From: Methanocella sp.
GTDB taxonomy: Archaea > Halobacteriota > Methanocellia > Methanocellales > Methanocellaceae
Direction of reading: 5' to 3'
Assembly (NCBI RefSeq): GCF_035506375.1
Contig: NZ_DATJPM010000021.1
Location: 1-18,105 of the forward strand
DNA length: 18,105 nt
The notes beneath the pieces were generated by a model that saw nothing but the letters and a program-made list of their open reading frames with translations, ran no database searches and was not told where the DNA came from. The translations under genes were made by a program, and so were the position numbers. Shown one piece after another: positions 1 through 7,305 of the stretch. The first letter of the stretch is position 1, and every line of letters starts with the position of its first letter.

Positions 1-35
1 GGAATAATTCAACACAGCAAATTTATTAAAAATTA

Positions 36-143
36 GTTGGTGCCGCCTGGTGATTAAATAAAAATTCCGTGCGGCCTGGTGTAAACTTGGTGCCACTTGT
101 AAGCACATGGTTTCAACCACACCAAGTTTACACCAAGTGGCAC
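36..143. repeat. Nested inverted and tandem repeats built on a TTGGTG core
   Basis: The 16-mer TGGTGTAAACTTGGTG (77-92) is perfectly inverted at 120-135. A second perfect pair, GTGCCACTTG (90-99) and its complement (134-143), overlaps it, so the two pairings interleave rather than nest. Further TGGTG copies lie at 37-41 and 48-52. The sequence lies downstream of the surface-protein stop codon, between that gene and the window edge. It could act as a transcript end, a protein-binding array or part of a dispersed genomic repeat; the sequence does not say which. Confidence 0.75.
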
Positions 144-210
144 TAATAATATTTAATATAAAGATATAAAAAATATTTATAAAAAATGAAAATTGAAAAA
201 TAGTTAAGTT

Positions 211-789
211 TTACTTCTTCCTGAATGCCAGCGCACAGACAGCTCCCAGAGCAGCCAGCACGGCGATCATCGTAAACCCGGGGGTCGCCTGCGGAGTGGC
301 AGTGGCGGCCGGCACGGTCGGCGGCAGGGGGGTCGCATTCATGGGCTTGCCGGTCTGAACGGTCTTCGTCGGTATGGCTAAGCCCGTGAGACCCGTAGCA
401 GAGACATTCGTATAATACGGAGCGGATATGTCCGGATACTGTACCTGGTATGTCGCGTTCGTGGTCGAGTTCAGGTAATCCAGCTTTGACGGTATGACCC
501 AGAAGCTATAATTGCCAGCGCCCGGGACGCTCACGGAGAATGTACCGTCCGCCGCGGGGTTCGTCTTTGTGTCAGTGCCGTCCGGGCTTCGCGCGTAGAT
601 CGTGAGGTCCGAGACGCTCTTAACACCAGTCGTATAGGTATTCGGTTCGAAGGTTATAGTGCCGCTGACCGGGACATAGGTCACGTTCGCGGTCGGTGCA
701 GGCGCGATAACTTGTGCGTACGAGGGCACTATCAAAGCGCCCGCTATCATTATTGCCGTTATAAATATTATTAACTGCATTTTAGCCAT
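211..789 (-). CDS. Small secreted surface protein with PGF-CTERM-like anchor
   Basis: This 192-residue protein has an N-terminal hydrophobic signal (about residues 5-25) ending SYAQ, a likely signal-peptidase site. The middle (about 30-140) is rich in Thr, Ser, Gly and Tyr, predicted beta, and resembles small Ig-like or carboxypeptidase-regulatory-like modules. Several N-glycosylation sequons (NVT, NYS, NST, NAT, NVS) are visible. A Pro/Thr/Ala-rich linker leads to the end: PGF, a hydrophobic helix, then RKK. That three-part ending matches archaeosortase-type PGF-CTERM signals, whose known fate is cleavage and lipid attachment. The protein is therefore probably displayed on the cell surface or in the S-layer. 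An internal ATG at residue 4 is an alternative start. No specific ligand or function can be named. The TATA element lies so close that the mRNA would have almost no leader. Confidence 0.8.
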   Translation of the reverse strand: MAKMQLIIFITAIMIAGALIVPSYAQVIAPAPTANVTYVPVSGTITFEPNTYTTGVKSVSDLTIYARSPDGTDTKTNPAADGTFSVSVPGAGNYSFWVIPSKLDYLNSTTNATYQVQYPDISAPYYTNVSATGLTGLAIPTKTVQTGKPMNATPLPPTVPAATATPQATPGFTMIAVLAALGAVCALAFRKK

Positions 790-815
790 TGTATATCCCT
801 TGCCACTATATTCTC

Positions 816-824
816 TTATATACG
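816..824 (-). promoter_or_regulatory. TATA box of the surface-protein gene
   Basis: Read on the minus strand, CGTATATAA is a good archaeal TATA box. Its centre is about 30 bases before the ATG at 789, so transcription should start within a few bases of the start codon. The rest of the 790-966 spacer is AT-rich with no other clear signal. Confidence 0.5.
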
Positions 825-966
825 AAATAAACTTTGTTGTCTTAAGCCTTCATCGGGTTAATATTTTAAACCCTCAAAATGGTGCCTTTTTATAAGCAAT
901 TTCATAATATCACGTCGATACTATTGGGTTTCTCTAAAATGCTGAGTTTAATACAATATTTTTTAT

Positions 967-1149
967 GTGCCCGGCGTATCGATTAAGCGGAACGACGATA
1001 ATAAGACCCGGGACTTCATCCTGAACACGACGCCTGAACAGCAGAAAGAACTGGGCATCAATAAATCGACGCTTTGGTATATCCAGAAGAACCTCCGCGA
1101 GGGCAAGAAGGTCAAGCTATACGATAAGGTCAAGGCTAAAATTCGTTAA
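967..1149 (+). CDS. Orphan 60-residue basic protein, resembles Cas1 C-terminal tail
   Basis: This short ORF starts at GTG, with an in-frame stop at 949-951 and no clear ribosome binding site. It encodes a highly charged, basic peptide. The second half (LGINKSTLWYIQKNLREGKK and the following VKLYDKVKAKI) looks like the helix-turn-helix-like tail found at the C-terminus of some archaeal Cas1 integrases. That link is from memory of the family and unverified. No Cas1 catalytic core, other cas gene or CRISPR repeat is in the window. It may be a decayed cas1 remnant or a stand-alone small DNA-binding protein. The clean reading frame argues that it could still be expressed. Confidence 0.45.
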   Translation: MPGVSIKRNDDNKTRDFILNTTPEQQKELGINKSTLWYIQKNLREGKKVKLYDKVKAKIR

Positions 1150-1323
1150 TACTAAGGATTACTCTTAATCGATAAGCCTTTATTTTATTATAAAATATTT
1201 ATATTAAGTTGTTCATGTTATTTCCGTTATTAATATTAGTCAGAAGGGTCTAATTCTATTGATTATTTTTCAAGGCTCCTATGTCTACGAAAATAGATCC
1301 AAAAAAGTCTGGTGGCACCTATA

Positions 1324-3219
1324 ATGGTAAAAAATAGAGAGATTATGCGGCCTACATGTGATCATAAGGACCGAATTCGTAAGAAAGCTATTACAAAAAA
1401 TGATAGTCTTGACACGCGAGAGCTTCCGGGCGGCGATAAACTATTAAGGATCTCCAAGCTGGCTCTGGATAATGCCGTGGACCCGTGTATGTGGGCTGAT
1501 AAACAGGGGCGCATCGTATATGCGAATGATGCTGCCTGTCGTGCCCTTGGCTTTACGAAGGATGAACTTCTTTCCATGAGAGTATGGGACTTCGATACTT
1601 ACTACGATGAGAAACGATATTCGCAGGCATGGGATATAGTTAAGCGAGAAGGCTTACTTAAAGCCGAGACAGTGTATTCGAGAAAGGATGGGAGCAGGTT
1701 CCCCGTGGAGATATCTGTTTTTTTCCTTGAAAACGAGTACATGGGCAATTTCATCAGGGATATCACCGAGCGCAAGTTAATCATTGGGAAGCTAGAGGAA
1801 AATGAGAGATTTTTGAGGGAGGTATTCGAGTGCATCCAGGACGGCATCAGTGTGCTGGATAAGGACTTGAACATCATCCAGGTGAACCCGGCCATTGAAA
1901 AACGGTATGGGCACATAACCGGTAAAAAATGCTTCCAGGCCTACCACGGGCGGTCTGCGCCCTGCGAGATGTGCCCGAGCCTCCGGGCCATGAAAACAAG
2001 GTCCACGCAAAGGCAGGTCGTGAATGACCTTAAGGGATGGACTGAGATATACGCCTTCCCGCTGGTGAACGACCGGGGGGAGGTGATGGGCATCATCGAG
2101 CACGTCCGCGACATCAACGATCGCATGCGGGTCGAAAAGGCGTTACAGGAGAGCGAGGAGAAGTTCCGGCTAGTGGCCGACTTCACCTACGACTGGGAGA
2201 GCTGGATCGGCCCGAACGGGGAATACGTGTACATTTCCCCCTCCGCCGAGCGGATCACAGGCTATGATACGGCCGACTTCTACCGAGACCCGGGGTTAAC
2301 GTTGAAGATCGTACATCCGGACGATCGGGCCGCCTACGAACGCCACCAGGCAGACCATTTTGCGTCTGCCGATAATGCAGCCCGCATCGATTTCCGCATC
2401 ACAACGGCACACGGCGAGACCCGGTGGATCAGCCACGAGTGCCAGCCGGTGTTCGGAAAGGACGGAAAATGGCTTGGTCGCCGGGCCAGCAACCGGGACA
2501 TCACCGAGCGCAAGCTGGCCGAGGAAGCGTTAATTGTAGCTAAGCAGCAGGCCGAGCTGTACCTCGACCTCATGAGTCACGACATCAACAACATGCACCA
2601 GGTGGCTTTGGGTTACCTGGAACTGGCCAAGAGTATGCCTCCGGGCGAAGAGCAGGCGAAACTACTGGATAAGCCCGAGGAGGTGCTGCATCGTAGCACC
2701 CAGCTCATCAGTAACGTGAGGAAGCTGGAAAAGCTCCGGAATGGATTGCTCTTATTACAGGATGTAGACGTTTGTCAGGTGCTCCGGGACGTGCAGAGTG
2801 AGTACGGGTCGGTGCCGAATAAGCGGGTCACGCTGCACTTGAATGAGTGCGAACGGTGCATGGTCCGGGCGAACGATCTGCTGTATGACGTCTTCGCTAA
2901 CCTGGTCAGCAATGCGATCAAGCACACGGGCGAGAGCGCCGATATTCTGATCGACCTGGATACGGTTAGCATTAATGGTGTAAAATATTGCCGGGTGATG
3001 GTCGATGACAACGGTCCCGGGATCCCGGACGAAATGAAGGACAGGATCTTCCAGCGATTATTGAAGGGCACGAGCAAGGCAAAGGGTATGGGCCTCGGCC
3101 TATACCTGGTGAAGACGCTCGTGGATAGTTACAGCGGCAGAGTATGGGTCGAGGACCGGGTAACCGGCGACTATACGAAGGGCACCCGGTTCGTGGTAAC
3201 GCTACCCGTCATTGTGTAA
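1324..3219 (+). CDS. Soluble three-PAS sensor histidine kinase
   Basis: The protein has about 631 residues and no membrane segment, so it is a cytoplasmic sensor. Order: PAS 1 (about 45-150), PAS 2 (about 160-270), PAS 3 (about 275-395, ending in a PAC-type DITERK motif), a dimerisation helix with the phospho-acceptor in SHDINN (His419), then an HATPase_c domain. ATPase landmarks are the N box NLVSNAIKH (Asn526), the G1 box DDNGPGIPD (around Asp561) and the G2 box GMGLGLYLV. PAS 2 carries Cys203, His208, Cys214 and Cys217 in a CxxxxH...CxxC pattern that might bind metal or sense redox state. I chose the ATG at 1324, with a weak GGTG upstream at 1310; an in-frame GTG at 1312 would add four residues. 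No response regulator is adjacent, so the kinase is an orphan here and its partner and signal are unknown. Confidence 0.9.
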   Translation: MVKNREIMRPTCDHKDRIRKKAITKNDSLDTRELPGGDKLLRISKLALDNAVDPCMWADKQGRIVYANDAACRALGFTKDELLSMRVWDFDTYYDEKRYSQAWDIVKREGLLKAETVYSRKDGSRFPVEISVFFLENEYMGNFIRDITERKLIIGKLEENERFLREVFECIQDGISVLDKDLNIIQVNPAIEKRYGHITGKKCFQAYHGRSAPCEMCPSLRAMKTRSTQRQVVNDLKGWTEIYAFPLVNDRGEVMGIIEHVRDINDRMRVEKALQESEEKFRLVADFTYDWESWIGPNGEYVYISPSAERITGYDTADFYRDPGLTLKIVHPDDRAAYERHQADHFASADNAARIDFRITTAHGETRWISHECQPVFGKDGKWLGRRASNRDITERKLAEEALIVAKQQAELYLDLMSHDINNMHQVALGYLELAKSMPPGEEQAKLLDKPEEVLHRSTQLISNVRKLEKLRNGLLLLQDVDVCQVLRDVQSEYGSVPNKRVTLHLNECERCMVRANDLLYDVFANLVSNAIKHTGESADILIDLDTVSINGVKYCRVMVDDNGPGIPDEMKDRIFQRLLKGTSKAKGMGLGLYLVKTLVDSYSGRVWVEDRVTGDYTKGTRFVVTLPVIV

Positions 3220-3225
3220 TATTTT

Positions 3226-3648
3226 TTATGAAATGCTTTTCATTTTCTTCGCGAATCCCCTTGCGCCTTCGAGGTCGCGAGCATTTGGCCTACCAAGGTT
3301 GAACACGATAAACTTTCCCGGGCACCTGTAGTCGCCCACAACGATAGCTCCCTTTTGCTCCAGCGCCTTCGTCGTCGTTTCGATTTCTCGGCCCTTGTTC
3401 AAGCCAGCGAGCCAATAAGTGCCGAAGAGGGCGACCTTCTGGCCTTTAAAGTCGTTGGTCTCGATGAACTTCATCATCTCTTGGCCGGGTGTACCCGCGT
3501 AGCGCCCACTGCCTAAAAACACTACACAGGCAGCCGGGTCGATCTTTGCGTTTGCCACTTCGACCGGCTTAACGCCCAGTGCCTCCCCCATCGCGTCGGC
3601 CAGCTTTTTCGTATTGCCGCTCCGCGAATAATAGATCACCTGATCCAT
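3226..3648 (-). CDS. Flavodoxin family protein
   Basis: This 140-residue protein opens with a beta strand and the phosphate-binding loop SRSGNT (residues 8-13), the FMN-binding signature of flavodoxins. The motifs GSGRYAGTPG and FGTYWLAGLNKG fit the later flavin loops. Length matches short single-domain flavodoxins, with no extra domain. It would act as a cytoplasmic FMN electron carrier or quinone/disulfide-type reductase partner; the true redox partner is not evident. The gene converges on the histidine kinase with only six bases between stop codons. The shared T-rich stretch around 3221-3240 may end transcription from one or both sides. A TATA element just upstream predicts a nearly leaderless transcript. 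Confidence 0.85.
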   Translation of the reverse strand: MDQVIYYSRSGNTKKLADAMGEALGVKPVEVANAKIDPAACVVFLGSGRYAGTPGQEMMKFIETNDFKGQKVALFGTYWLAGLNKGREIETTTKALEQKGAIVVGDYRCPGKFIVFNLGRPNARDLEGARGFAKKMKSIS

Positions 3649-3672
3649 AGGATATACAAGGGAAACATGGTG

Positions 3673-3682
3673 ATTTATATAT
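3673..3682 (-). promoter_or_regulatory. TATA box of the flavodoxin gene
   Basis: On the minus strand ATATATAAAT lies about 30 bases before the ATG at 3648. This places the likely transcript start at about 3652, so the mRNA is predicted to be essentially leaderless. Confidence 0.5.
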
Positions 3683-3791
3683 TATGTTTTGCGGTCGTCA
3701 TTAAAATAAAAGCTATACGTTTTATATGATAATGGGGATTTGAAAGTTATTATTATAATACAATGGGCATTGGCTATATAATAACATTCTA

Positions 3792-3817
3792 GGATAATAT
3801 GTTATTGAGTATTATCC
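3792..3817. promoter_or_regulatory. Perfect 8-bp dyad, candidate operator
   Basis: GGATAATA (3792-3799) and TATTATCC (3810-3817) form a perfect inverted repeat with a 10-base spacer, typical of sites for dimeric helix-turn-helix regulators. It lies in the 290-base spacer between the divergent flavodoxin and priS genes, just after a TATA-like CTATATAATAA (about 3774-3784). A repeated ATTGGAGTA occurs at 3820-3828 and 3847-3855. The bound regulator and controlled gene are unknown. Confidence 0.4.
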
Positions 3818-3903
3818 ATATTGGAGTAATGCGGGATAAATTATTAATTGGAGTACTGGTTAGATAAGCCGAATAAACGCTTCTTTGCCAAGTTAGTGAG
3901 TAG

Positions 3904-3914
3904 TTAATATTTTA
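3904..3914 (+). promoter_or_regulatory. Probable promoter of the priS operon
   Basis: TTAATATTTTA is TATA-like and centred about 30 bases before the priS ATG. It would start transcription at about 3935, giving a nearly leaderless message. This agrees with the lack of a strong ribosome binding site before priS. Confidence 0.4.
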
Positions 3915-3938
3915 TGCTCCGGCGTTCTTAGTGGAATC

Positions 3939-5159
3939 ATGAACGACCAGACGCGGCTCTTCCTTATGAAGCGCTTCCGGGAGTACTACGCGGAGCATCC
4001 GGTGCCGGTGCCGCCAGGTTTTACGCAGCGGGAGTGGGGTTTCCTCTACTACGAGGACGTGCCCGACCGGTCCCGCCCGATGCAGATGCACCGCCACAAG
4101 TCGTTCAACAGCGCCGCCGAGCTAAATGATTATCTCAAAAGCATGGCGCCGCAGCACGCCTACCATTCGGCCGCCTATTACCAGTACCCGCAGGCGCCCA
4201 CGATGCTGGAAAAGAAATGGCTAGGGGCGGACCTGATATTCGATCTCGACGCCGACCACCTGCCCAACCCGCCGAAGTCGTACTCGGGCATGCTGGAGAT
4301 GGTCAAAAAAGAGTTCATCCGCCTCATCGATGAATTTTTACTGGATGACCTGGGCTTCAGCGAGAAGGACATGGACATCGTGTTCTCCGGAGGCCGCGGC
4401 TACCATGTCCATATTCGGGACGAGCGCGTGAGGACACTAAAAAGCCCGGAGCGCCGGGAGATCGTGGATTATATCCTGGGCACGGGGCTGGATAGCGGCC
4501 GCATTTTCACGAAGGCCACGAAGATCGTGGAGGGCTTTAAAGGCCAGAAGACGACCGGCGTCTGGCAGATCGAGGGTTTCGACGGCGGCATTCCGGGGTA
4601 TGGGTGGAACCGCCGGGTGGCGTGGTACATATCCGATAAGCTTGCCGATATCGGCCGCCTCGACGATAAAGAGGCTAAAAAAGAGCTTAAAAAATATGAG
4701 CTCGATAGCAAACAGGCAGGAGACCTGCTGGCCGTCGCCCGGGAGCCTGCGAAGCTGGATAAGGTCCGAAAGGAGGGGAGGCTCGAGATCAAGGGGAATC
4801 TCAAGGGCTTCTTTAAGAACATGCTGGACGGGACCATCGACCAGTTCAAGGTCGACGTGGCGGGAAAGACCGACGAGCCTGTGACGGCGGACATCAAAAG
4901 GCTTATACGGCTGCCCGGCTCTATACATGGGGGGTCGTCCTTTGGCGTCGTGCCCCTCACCAGAAAAAAGCTCGAAACCTTTAATCCCCTTGAAGATGCC
5001 ATAATATTTACTGAAGCGCCCGTGCGGGTGCTGGTCACCAGGCCCCAGGAAGTGGAGATCAAAGGGAAGATCTGGCGCGTCGGCGAGGGCGTCGGGCGGC
5101 TGCCCGAGAATGTCGCCATGTACCTGATGTGCCGGGGGAGCGCCGAGTATGAGCCTTGA
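3939..5159 (+). CDS. priS: DNA primase small (catalytic) subunit
   Basis: PriS is the catalytic subunit of the archaeal/eukaryotic-type primase. It makes primers for replication together with PriL, whose gene is not in this window. The 406-residue length is normal for archaeal PriS. The catalytic acidic motif is visible as FDLDADH (Asp102, Asp104, Asp106). The nucleotide-binding motif FSGGRGYHVHI spans residues 149-159, with Ser150 and His158. A third conserved block contains Asp318, followed by RLPGSIHGG with His330. The ATG at 3939 is the first plausible start. The gene opens the replication-translation array and overlaps the next gene by 11 bases, which implies translational coupling with the GINS subunit. 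Confidence 0.96.
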   Translation: MNDQTRLFLMKRFREYYAEHPVPVPPGFTQREWGFLYYEDVPDRSRPMQMHRHKSFNSAAELNDYLKSMAPQHAYHSAAYYQYPQAPTMLEKKWLGADLIFDLDADHLPNPPKSYSGMLEMVKKEFIRLIDEFLLDDLGFSEKDMDIVFSGGRGYHVHIRDERVRTLKSPERREIVDYILGTGLDSGRIFTKATKIVEGFKGQKTTGVWQIEGFDGGIPGYGWNRRVAWYISDKLADIGRLDDKEAKKELKKYELDSKQAGDLLAVAREPAKLDKVRKEGRLEIKGNLKGFFKNMLDGTIDQFKVDVAGKTDEPVTADIKRLIRLPGSIHGGSSFGVVPLTRKKLETFNPLEDAIIFTEAPVRVLVTRPQEVEIKGKIWRVGEGVGRLPENVAMYLMCRGSAEYEP

Positions 5160-5784
5160 AGACCTCGTAATGATATTGACAAAGGAGCGGGAGATCGACG
5201 AGCTGCAGGAGATAGGCGACTCCTTCTACGATGATGCGGCCGGGTATATTAAAAAGCTCGAGGCTGCCCGGAACGAGGCGACGAATTACCGTGAGGCGGA
5301 CATGCTCAGCGACGAGCTGAAGAACGCCCGCATGGTGCTCGAGGGAATTTTCGACAGGCGGCGCAGCAAGATCATCGACGCCGCGCTCAACACCGCTTCC
5401 GGCATCCGCATGGATGTCAAGGGGCTGACGCAGCGGGAAAAGCCGATGTTCGACGGGATCGTGGCCGCCCTGGAGAGCGGCCGGACGGACGTACTTCTCC
5501 CCGTATTAGAGCCCGGCAGGCCCCAAAATCCTTCGAAAAATATATTAGGGGAGACAACCACTAAGGAAAAGCCTATCGAAAATTCCGAAGTTCATAATGA
5601 TAAAATAAGCGAAGACCTCGTGATGGTCAAAGTGCTCAAAGACATTCCCCGCTTCGTGGGGGTCGATGGGCGGCACTACCACTTATCCGGCGATGACGTG
5701 GTCGTTCTTCCGAAGGCGAACGCGCTGGTGCTGTGTAATAAAAACGTCGCCATACCCTTGCAAAATCCGCAGGGGGAGGGATAA
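5149..5784 (+). CDS. Archaeal GINS subunit (Gins51/Gins15 type)
   Basis: GINS joins MCM helicase and a RecJ/Cdc45-like protein in the archaeal replicative helicase complex. This 211-residue protein has a helical, charged N-terminal A domain (about 1-125), a low-conservation linker (about 126-158) and a C-terminal beta-rich B domain. The B domain runs from VMVKVLKDIPRFVGVDGR to a DDVVVLPKANA stretch. The A-then-B order is that of Sld5/Psf1-like Gins51 (Gins15) rather than Gins23. The start is supported by GGGGGAG at 5134-5140, eight bases before the ATG. It is coupled to priS by overlap, matching the archaeal pairing of primase and GINS genes. No Gins23 gene is seen here; some archaea use a homotetramer of one type. 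Confidence 0.88.
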   Translation: MSLEDLVMILTKEREIDELQEIGDSFYDDAAGYIKKLEAARNEATNYREADMLSDELKNARMVLEGIFDRRRSKIIDAALNTASGIRMDVKGLTQREKPMFDGIVAALESGRTDVLLPVLEPGRPQNPSKNILGETTTKEKPIENSEVHNDKISEDLVMVKVLKDIPRFVGVDGRHYHLSGDDVVVLPKANALVLCNKNVAIPLQNPQGEG

Positions 5785-5820
5785 ACCCTATAAATCCATA
5801 CGCAAAAAGGTGAATATCAT

Positions 5821-6102
5821 ATGAAGATGCCGAAAAAGTACATGACGTATTGTCCGCATTGCAAGACTCACACCGAGCATGAGGTGGAGAAGGTCAAGAA
5901 GGGAAGGGCCTCCACTCTCACCAGGATCGAGCGCCAGAAGGCCAGGTCCTTCGGTATCGGCAACCGCGGCAAGTTTTCCAAGGTCCCGGGCGGCGATAAG
6001 CCCACCAAGAAGGTCCACATCAGGCTCCGATGCCTCAAGTGCAAGAAGGCCATGATCAAGGAAGGCTTCAGGACACAGAAGTTCGAGCTCATCGAAGAGT
6101 AA
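5821..6102 (+). CDS. rpl44e: Large ribosomal subunit protein eL42 (L44e)
   Basis: This 93-residue, very basic protein has two zinc-binding cysteine pairs, CPHC near the N-terminus and CLKC near residue 75, as in archaeal L44e. The first finger sits in MTYCPHCKTHTEHEV and the basic middle is RASTLTRIERQKARSFG. The family binds 23S rRNA near the ribosomal E site. An AGGTGA ribosome binding site at 5808-5813 is seven bases before the ATG at 5821, which favours that start over the ATG at 5827. The gene follows GINS by 36 bases and precedes S27e, the usual archaeal order. Confidence 0.97.
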   Translation: MKMPKKYMTYCPHCKTHTEHEVEKVKKGRASTLTRIERQKARSFGIGNRGKFSKVPGGDKPTKKVHIRLRCLKCKKAMIKEGFRTQKFELIEE

Positions 6103-6126
6103 TGACATTTTAAGGAGTTCATATTC

Positions 6127-6303
6127 ATGGAAATTACAAAGAGCAAGTTCCTCAAGGTCAAGTGCAATGACTGCCAGAACGAGCAGATCATCTTCGGGAA
6201 CGCGACCAGCAGGGTGGACTGCACTGTATGCGGCCGGACCCTGGCCGAGCCGAGTGGCGGCAAGGCGGTCATCAAGACGGAGATCCTAGAAGTTTTAGAG
6301 TAG
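6127..6303 (+). CDS. rps27e: Small ribosomal subunit protein eS27
   Basis: This 58-residue protein begins MEITKSKFLKVKC and has a four-cysteine zinc ribbon, Cys13/Cys16 and Cys32/Cys35, as in archaeal S27e. It belongs to the small ribosomal subunit. A TAAGGAG ribosome binding site around 6110-6117 supports the ATG at 6127. It lies 24 bases after L44e and 15 bases before aIF2-alpha, so all three are probably on one message. Nothing about length or motifs is unusual. Confidence 0.96.
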   Translation: MEITKSKFLKVKCNDCQNEQIIFGNATSRVDCTVCGRTLAEPSGGKAVIKTEILEVLE

Positions 6304-6318
6304 AGGTAAATTCGTATC

Positions 6319-7125
6319 ATGACTAAAGGATGGCCCAACGTCGGGGAACTCGTCGTCTGCACCGTAACCAAGGTCGTCGACTTCGGGGCCTTCGTCGCGC
6401 TTGACGAATACGACAATAAGGAGGGCTTGATCCATATATCCGAGGTCGCCTCGGGATGGGTCAAGTATATCCGCGACCACGTGCGCGAAGGGCAGAAGAT
6501 CGTCTGTAAAGTGCTGGACGTGAACCCCAAGAGGGGCCATATCGACCTTTCTTTCAAGGACGTTAACGAACACCAGCGCCGGGAGACCATCCAGCTCTGG
6601 AAGAACGACCAGAAGGCATCCAAGTGGCTCCAGTTCGCGGCCGATGACGCCGGAATACCGCCCGCCGAGCTCGAGGCAATGAAGGATAAGATCCGGGATG
6701 AGTTCGGCAACCTGTACGCTATCTTCGAGGACGCGGTCAAGGGCGACATGAAGGCCATCAACAAGCTTGGCTTCTCGCCTAAAGTCGTCGAGGCGATCGT
6801 CAAGGTCGCGAAGGATAACGTCAAGGTGCCTTCCGTGGACATATCCGGCTACGTGGACCTGATCTGCCCGGAATCCAACGGCATCGAAGTCATCAAGAAG
6901 GCGCTGAAGTCGGCCAACAAGGGCGAAGAAGGCGGCGACGGCATTCTCGTCGAGATCACCTACGTCGGCGCGCCGCGCTATCGTATCCGTGTCGTCGCTC
7001 CCGACTATAAGAAGGCCGAGAACATCCTCAAGAACGCCGCCATGGAGGCCATCGAGCAGGTAAAGAAGCACGGCGGCGAGGGCGAGTTCCACAGGCACAT
7101 GGAAGAGGCGAAGTCCTTCCAATAA
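6319..7125 (+). CDS. Translation initiation factor 2 subunit alpha (aIF2-alpha)
   Basis: The alpha subunit of aIF2 helps the gamma subunit bind initiator Met-tRNA and deliver it to the small ribosomal subunit. The 268 residues show the family's three domains. An N-terminal S1/OB domain covers about residues 8-85, with signature VVDFGAFVALDEY and the strand GLIHISEVASGWV. A helical domain follows (about 88-175), then a C-terminal alpha-beta domain (about 177-265). The segment aligned with the eukaryotic regulatory serine loop reads SEVASGWVKYIRDH, the usual archaeal form, so eukaryote-style Ser51 control is not evident. A GAGGTA site at 6303-6308 precedes the ATG by 10 bases. In archaea this protein has been reported to contact Dim2-like KH proteins, and one is encoded about 1.2 kb downstream. 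Confidence 0.96.
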   Translation: MTKGWPNVGELVVCTVTKVVDFGAFVALDEYDNKEGLIHISEVASGWVKYIRDHVREGQKIVCKVLDVNPKRGHIDLSFKDVNEHQRRETIQLWKNDQKASKWLQFAADDAGIPPAELEAMKDKIRDEFGNLYAIFEDAVKGDMKAINKLGFSPKVVEAIVKVAKDNVKVPSVDISGYVDLICPESNGIEVIKKALKSANKGEEGGDGILVEITYVGAPRYRIRVVAPDYKKAENILKNAAMEAIEQVKKHGGEGEFHRHMEEAKSFQ

Positions 7126-7140
7126 GCCTTTTTTCTATTC

Positions 7141-7296
7141 ATGAAGACCAAGATGAAAAAGTGCGCGCAGTGCGGCACCTATACTTTTAATAGCGTATGC
7201 CCGAAATGCGGAGGGAAGACTATAAATCCCGTCCCGGCGAGATATTCACCTTTGGATGTCTACGGCAAGTACAGGCGTCTGGCAAAGAAGAAGTGA
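7141..7296 (+). CDS. nop10: H/ACA RNP protein Nop10
   Basis: Nop10 is a small core protein of H/ACA ribonucleoproteins, which guide pseudouridylation of rRNA with Cbf5, Gar1 and L7Ae. The 51-residue product has an N-terminal zinc ribbon (Cys8, Cys11, Cys20, Cys23). It is followed by the family's conserved linker and helix, NPVPARYSPLDVYGKYRR, then a lysine tail. An internal ATG at 7153 would give a shorter product beginning MKKCAQCG; the first ATG resembles other archaeal Nop10 starts. The gene is 15 bases after aIF2-alpha and nine bases before the PAC2 protein. Confidence 0.95.
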   Translation: MKTKMKKCAQCGTYTFNSVCPKCGGKTINPVPARYSPLDVYGKYRRLAKKK

Positions 7297-7305
7297 GCTT
7301 TTATT

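Noticed and set aside
36..143. Left-edge repeats as a CRISPR array
   Set aside because: Units are short, unevenly spaced and in both orientations, with no regular repeat-spacer period.
1281..1337. 18-codon ATG frame just before the histidine kinase
   Set aside because: It overlaps the kinase start in another frame, has no good ribosome binding site and no recognisable motif.
5868..6842. Long antisense open frame (324 codons) across L44e, S27e and aIF2-alpha
   Set aside because: It lies opposite three certain conserved genes and encodes a low-complexity Ser/Leu-rich product; it is a codon-bias shadow. The same applies to the antisense frame at 6295-7122.
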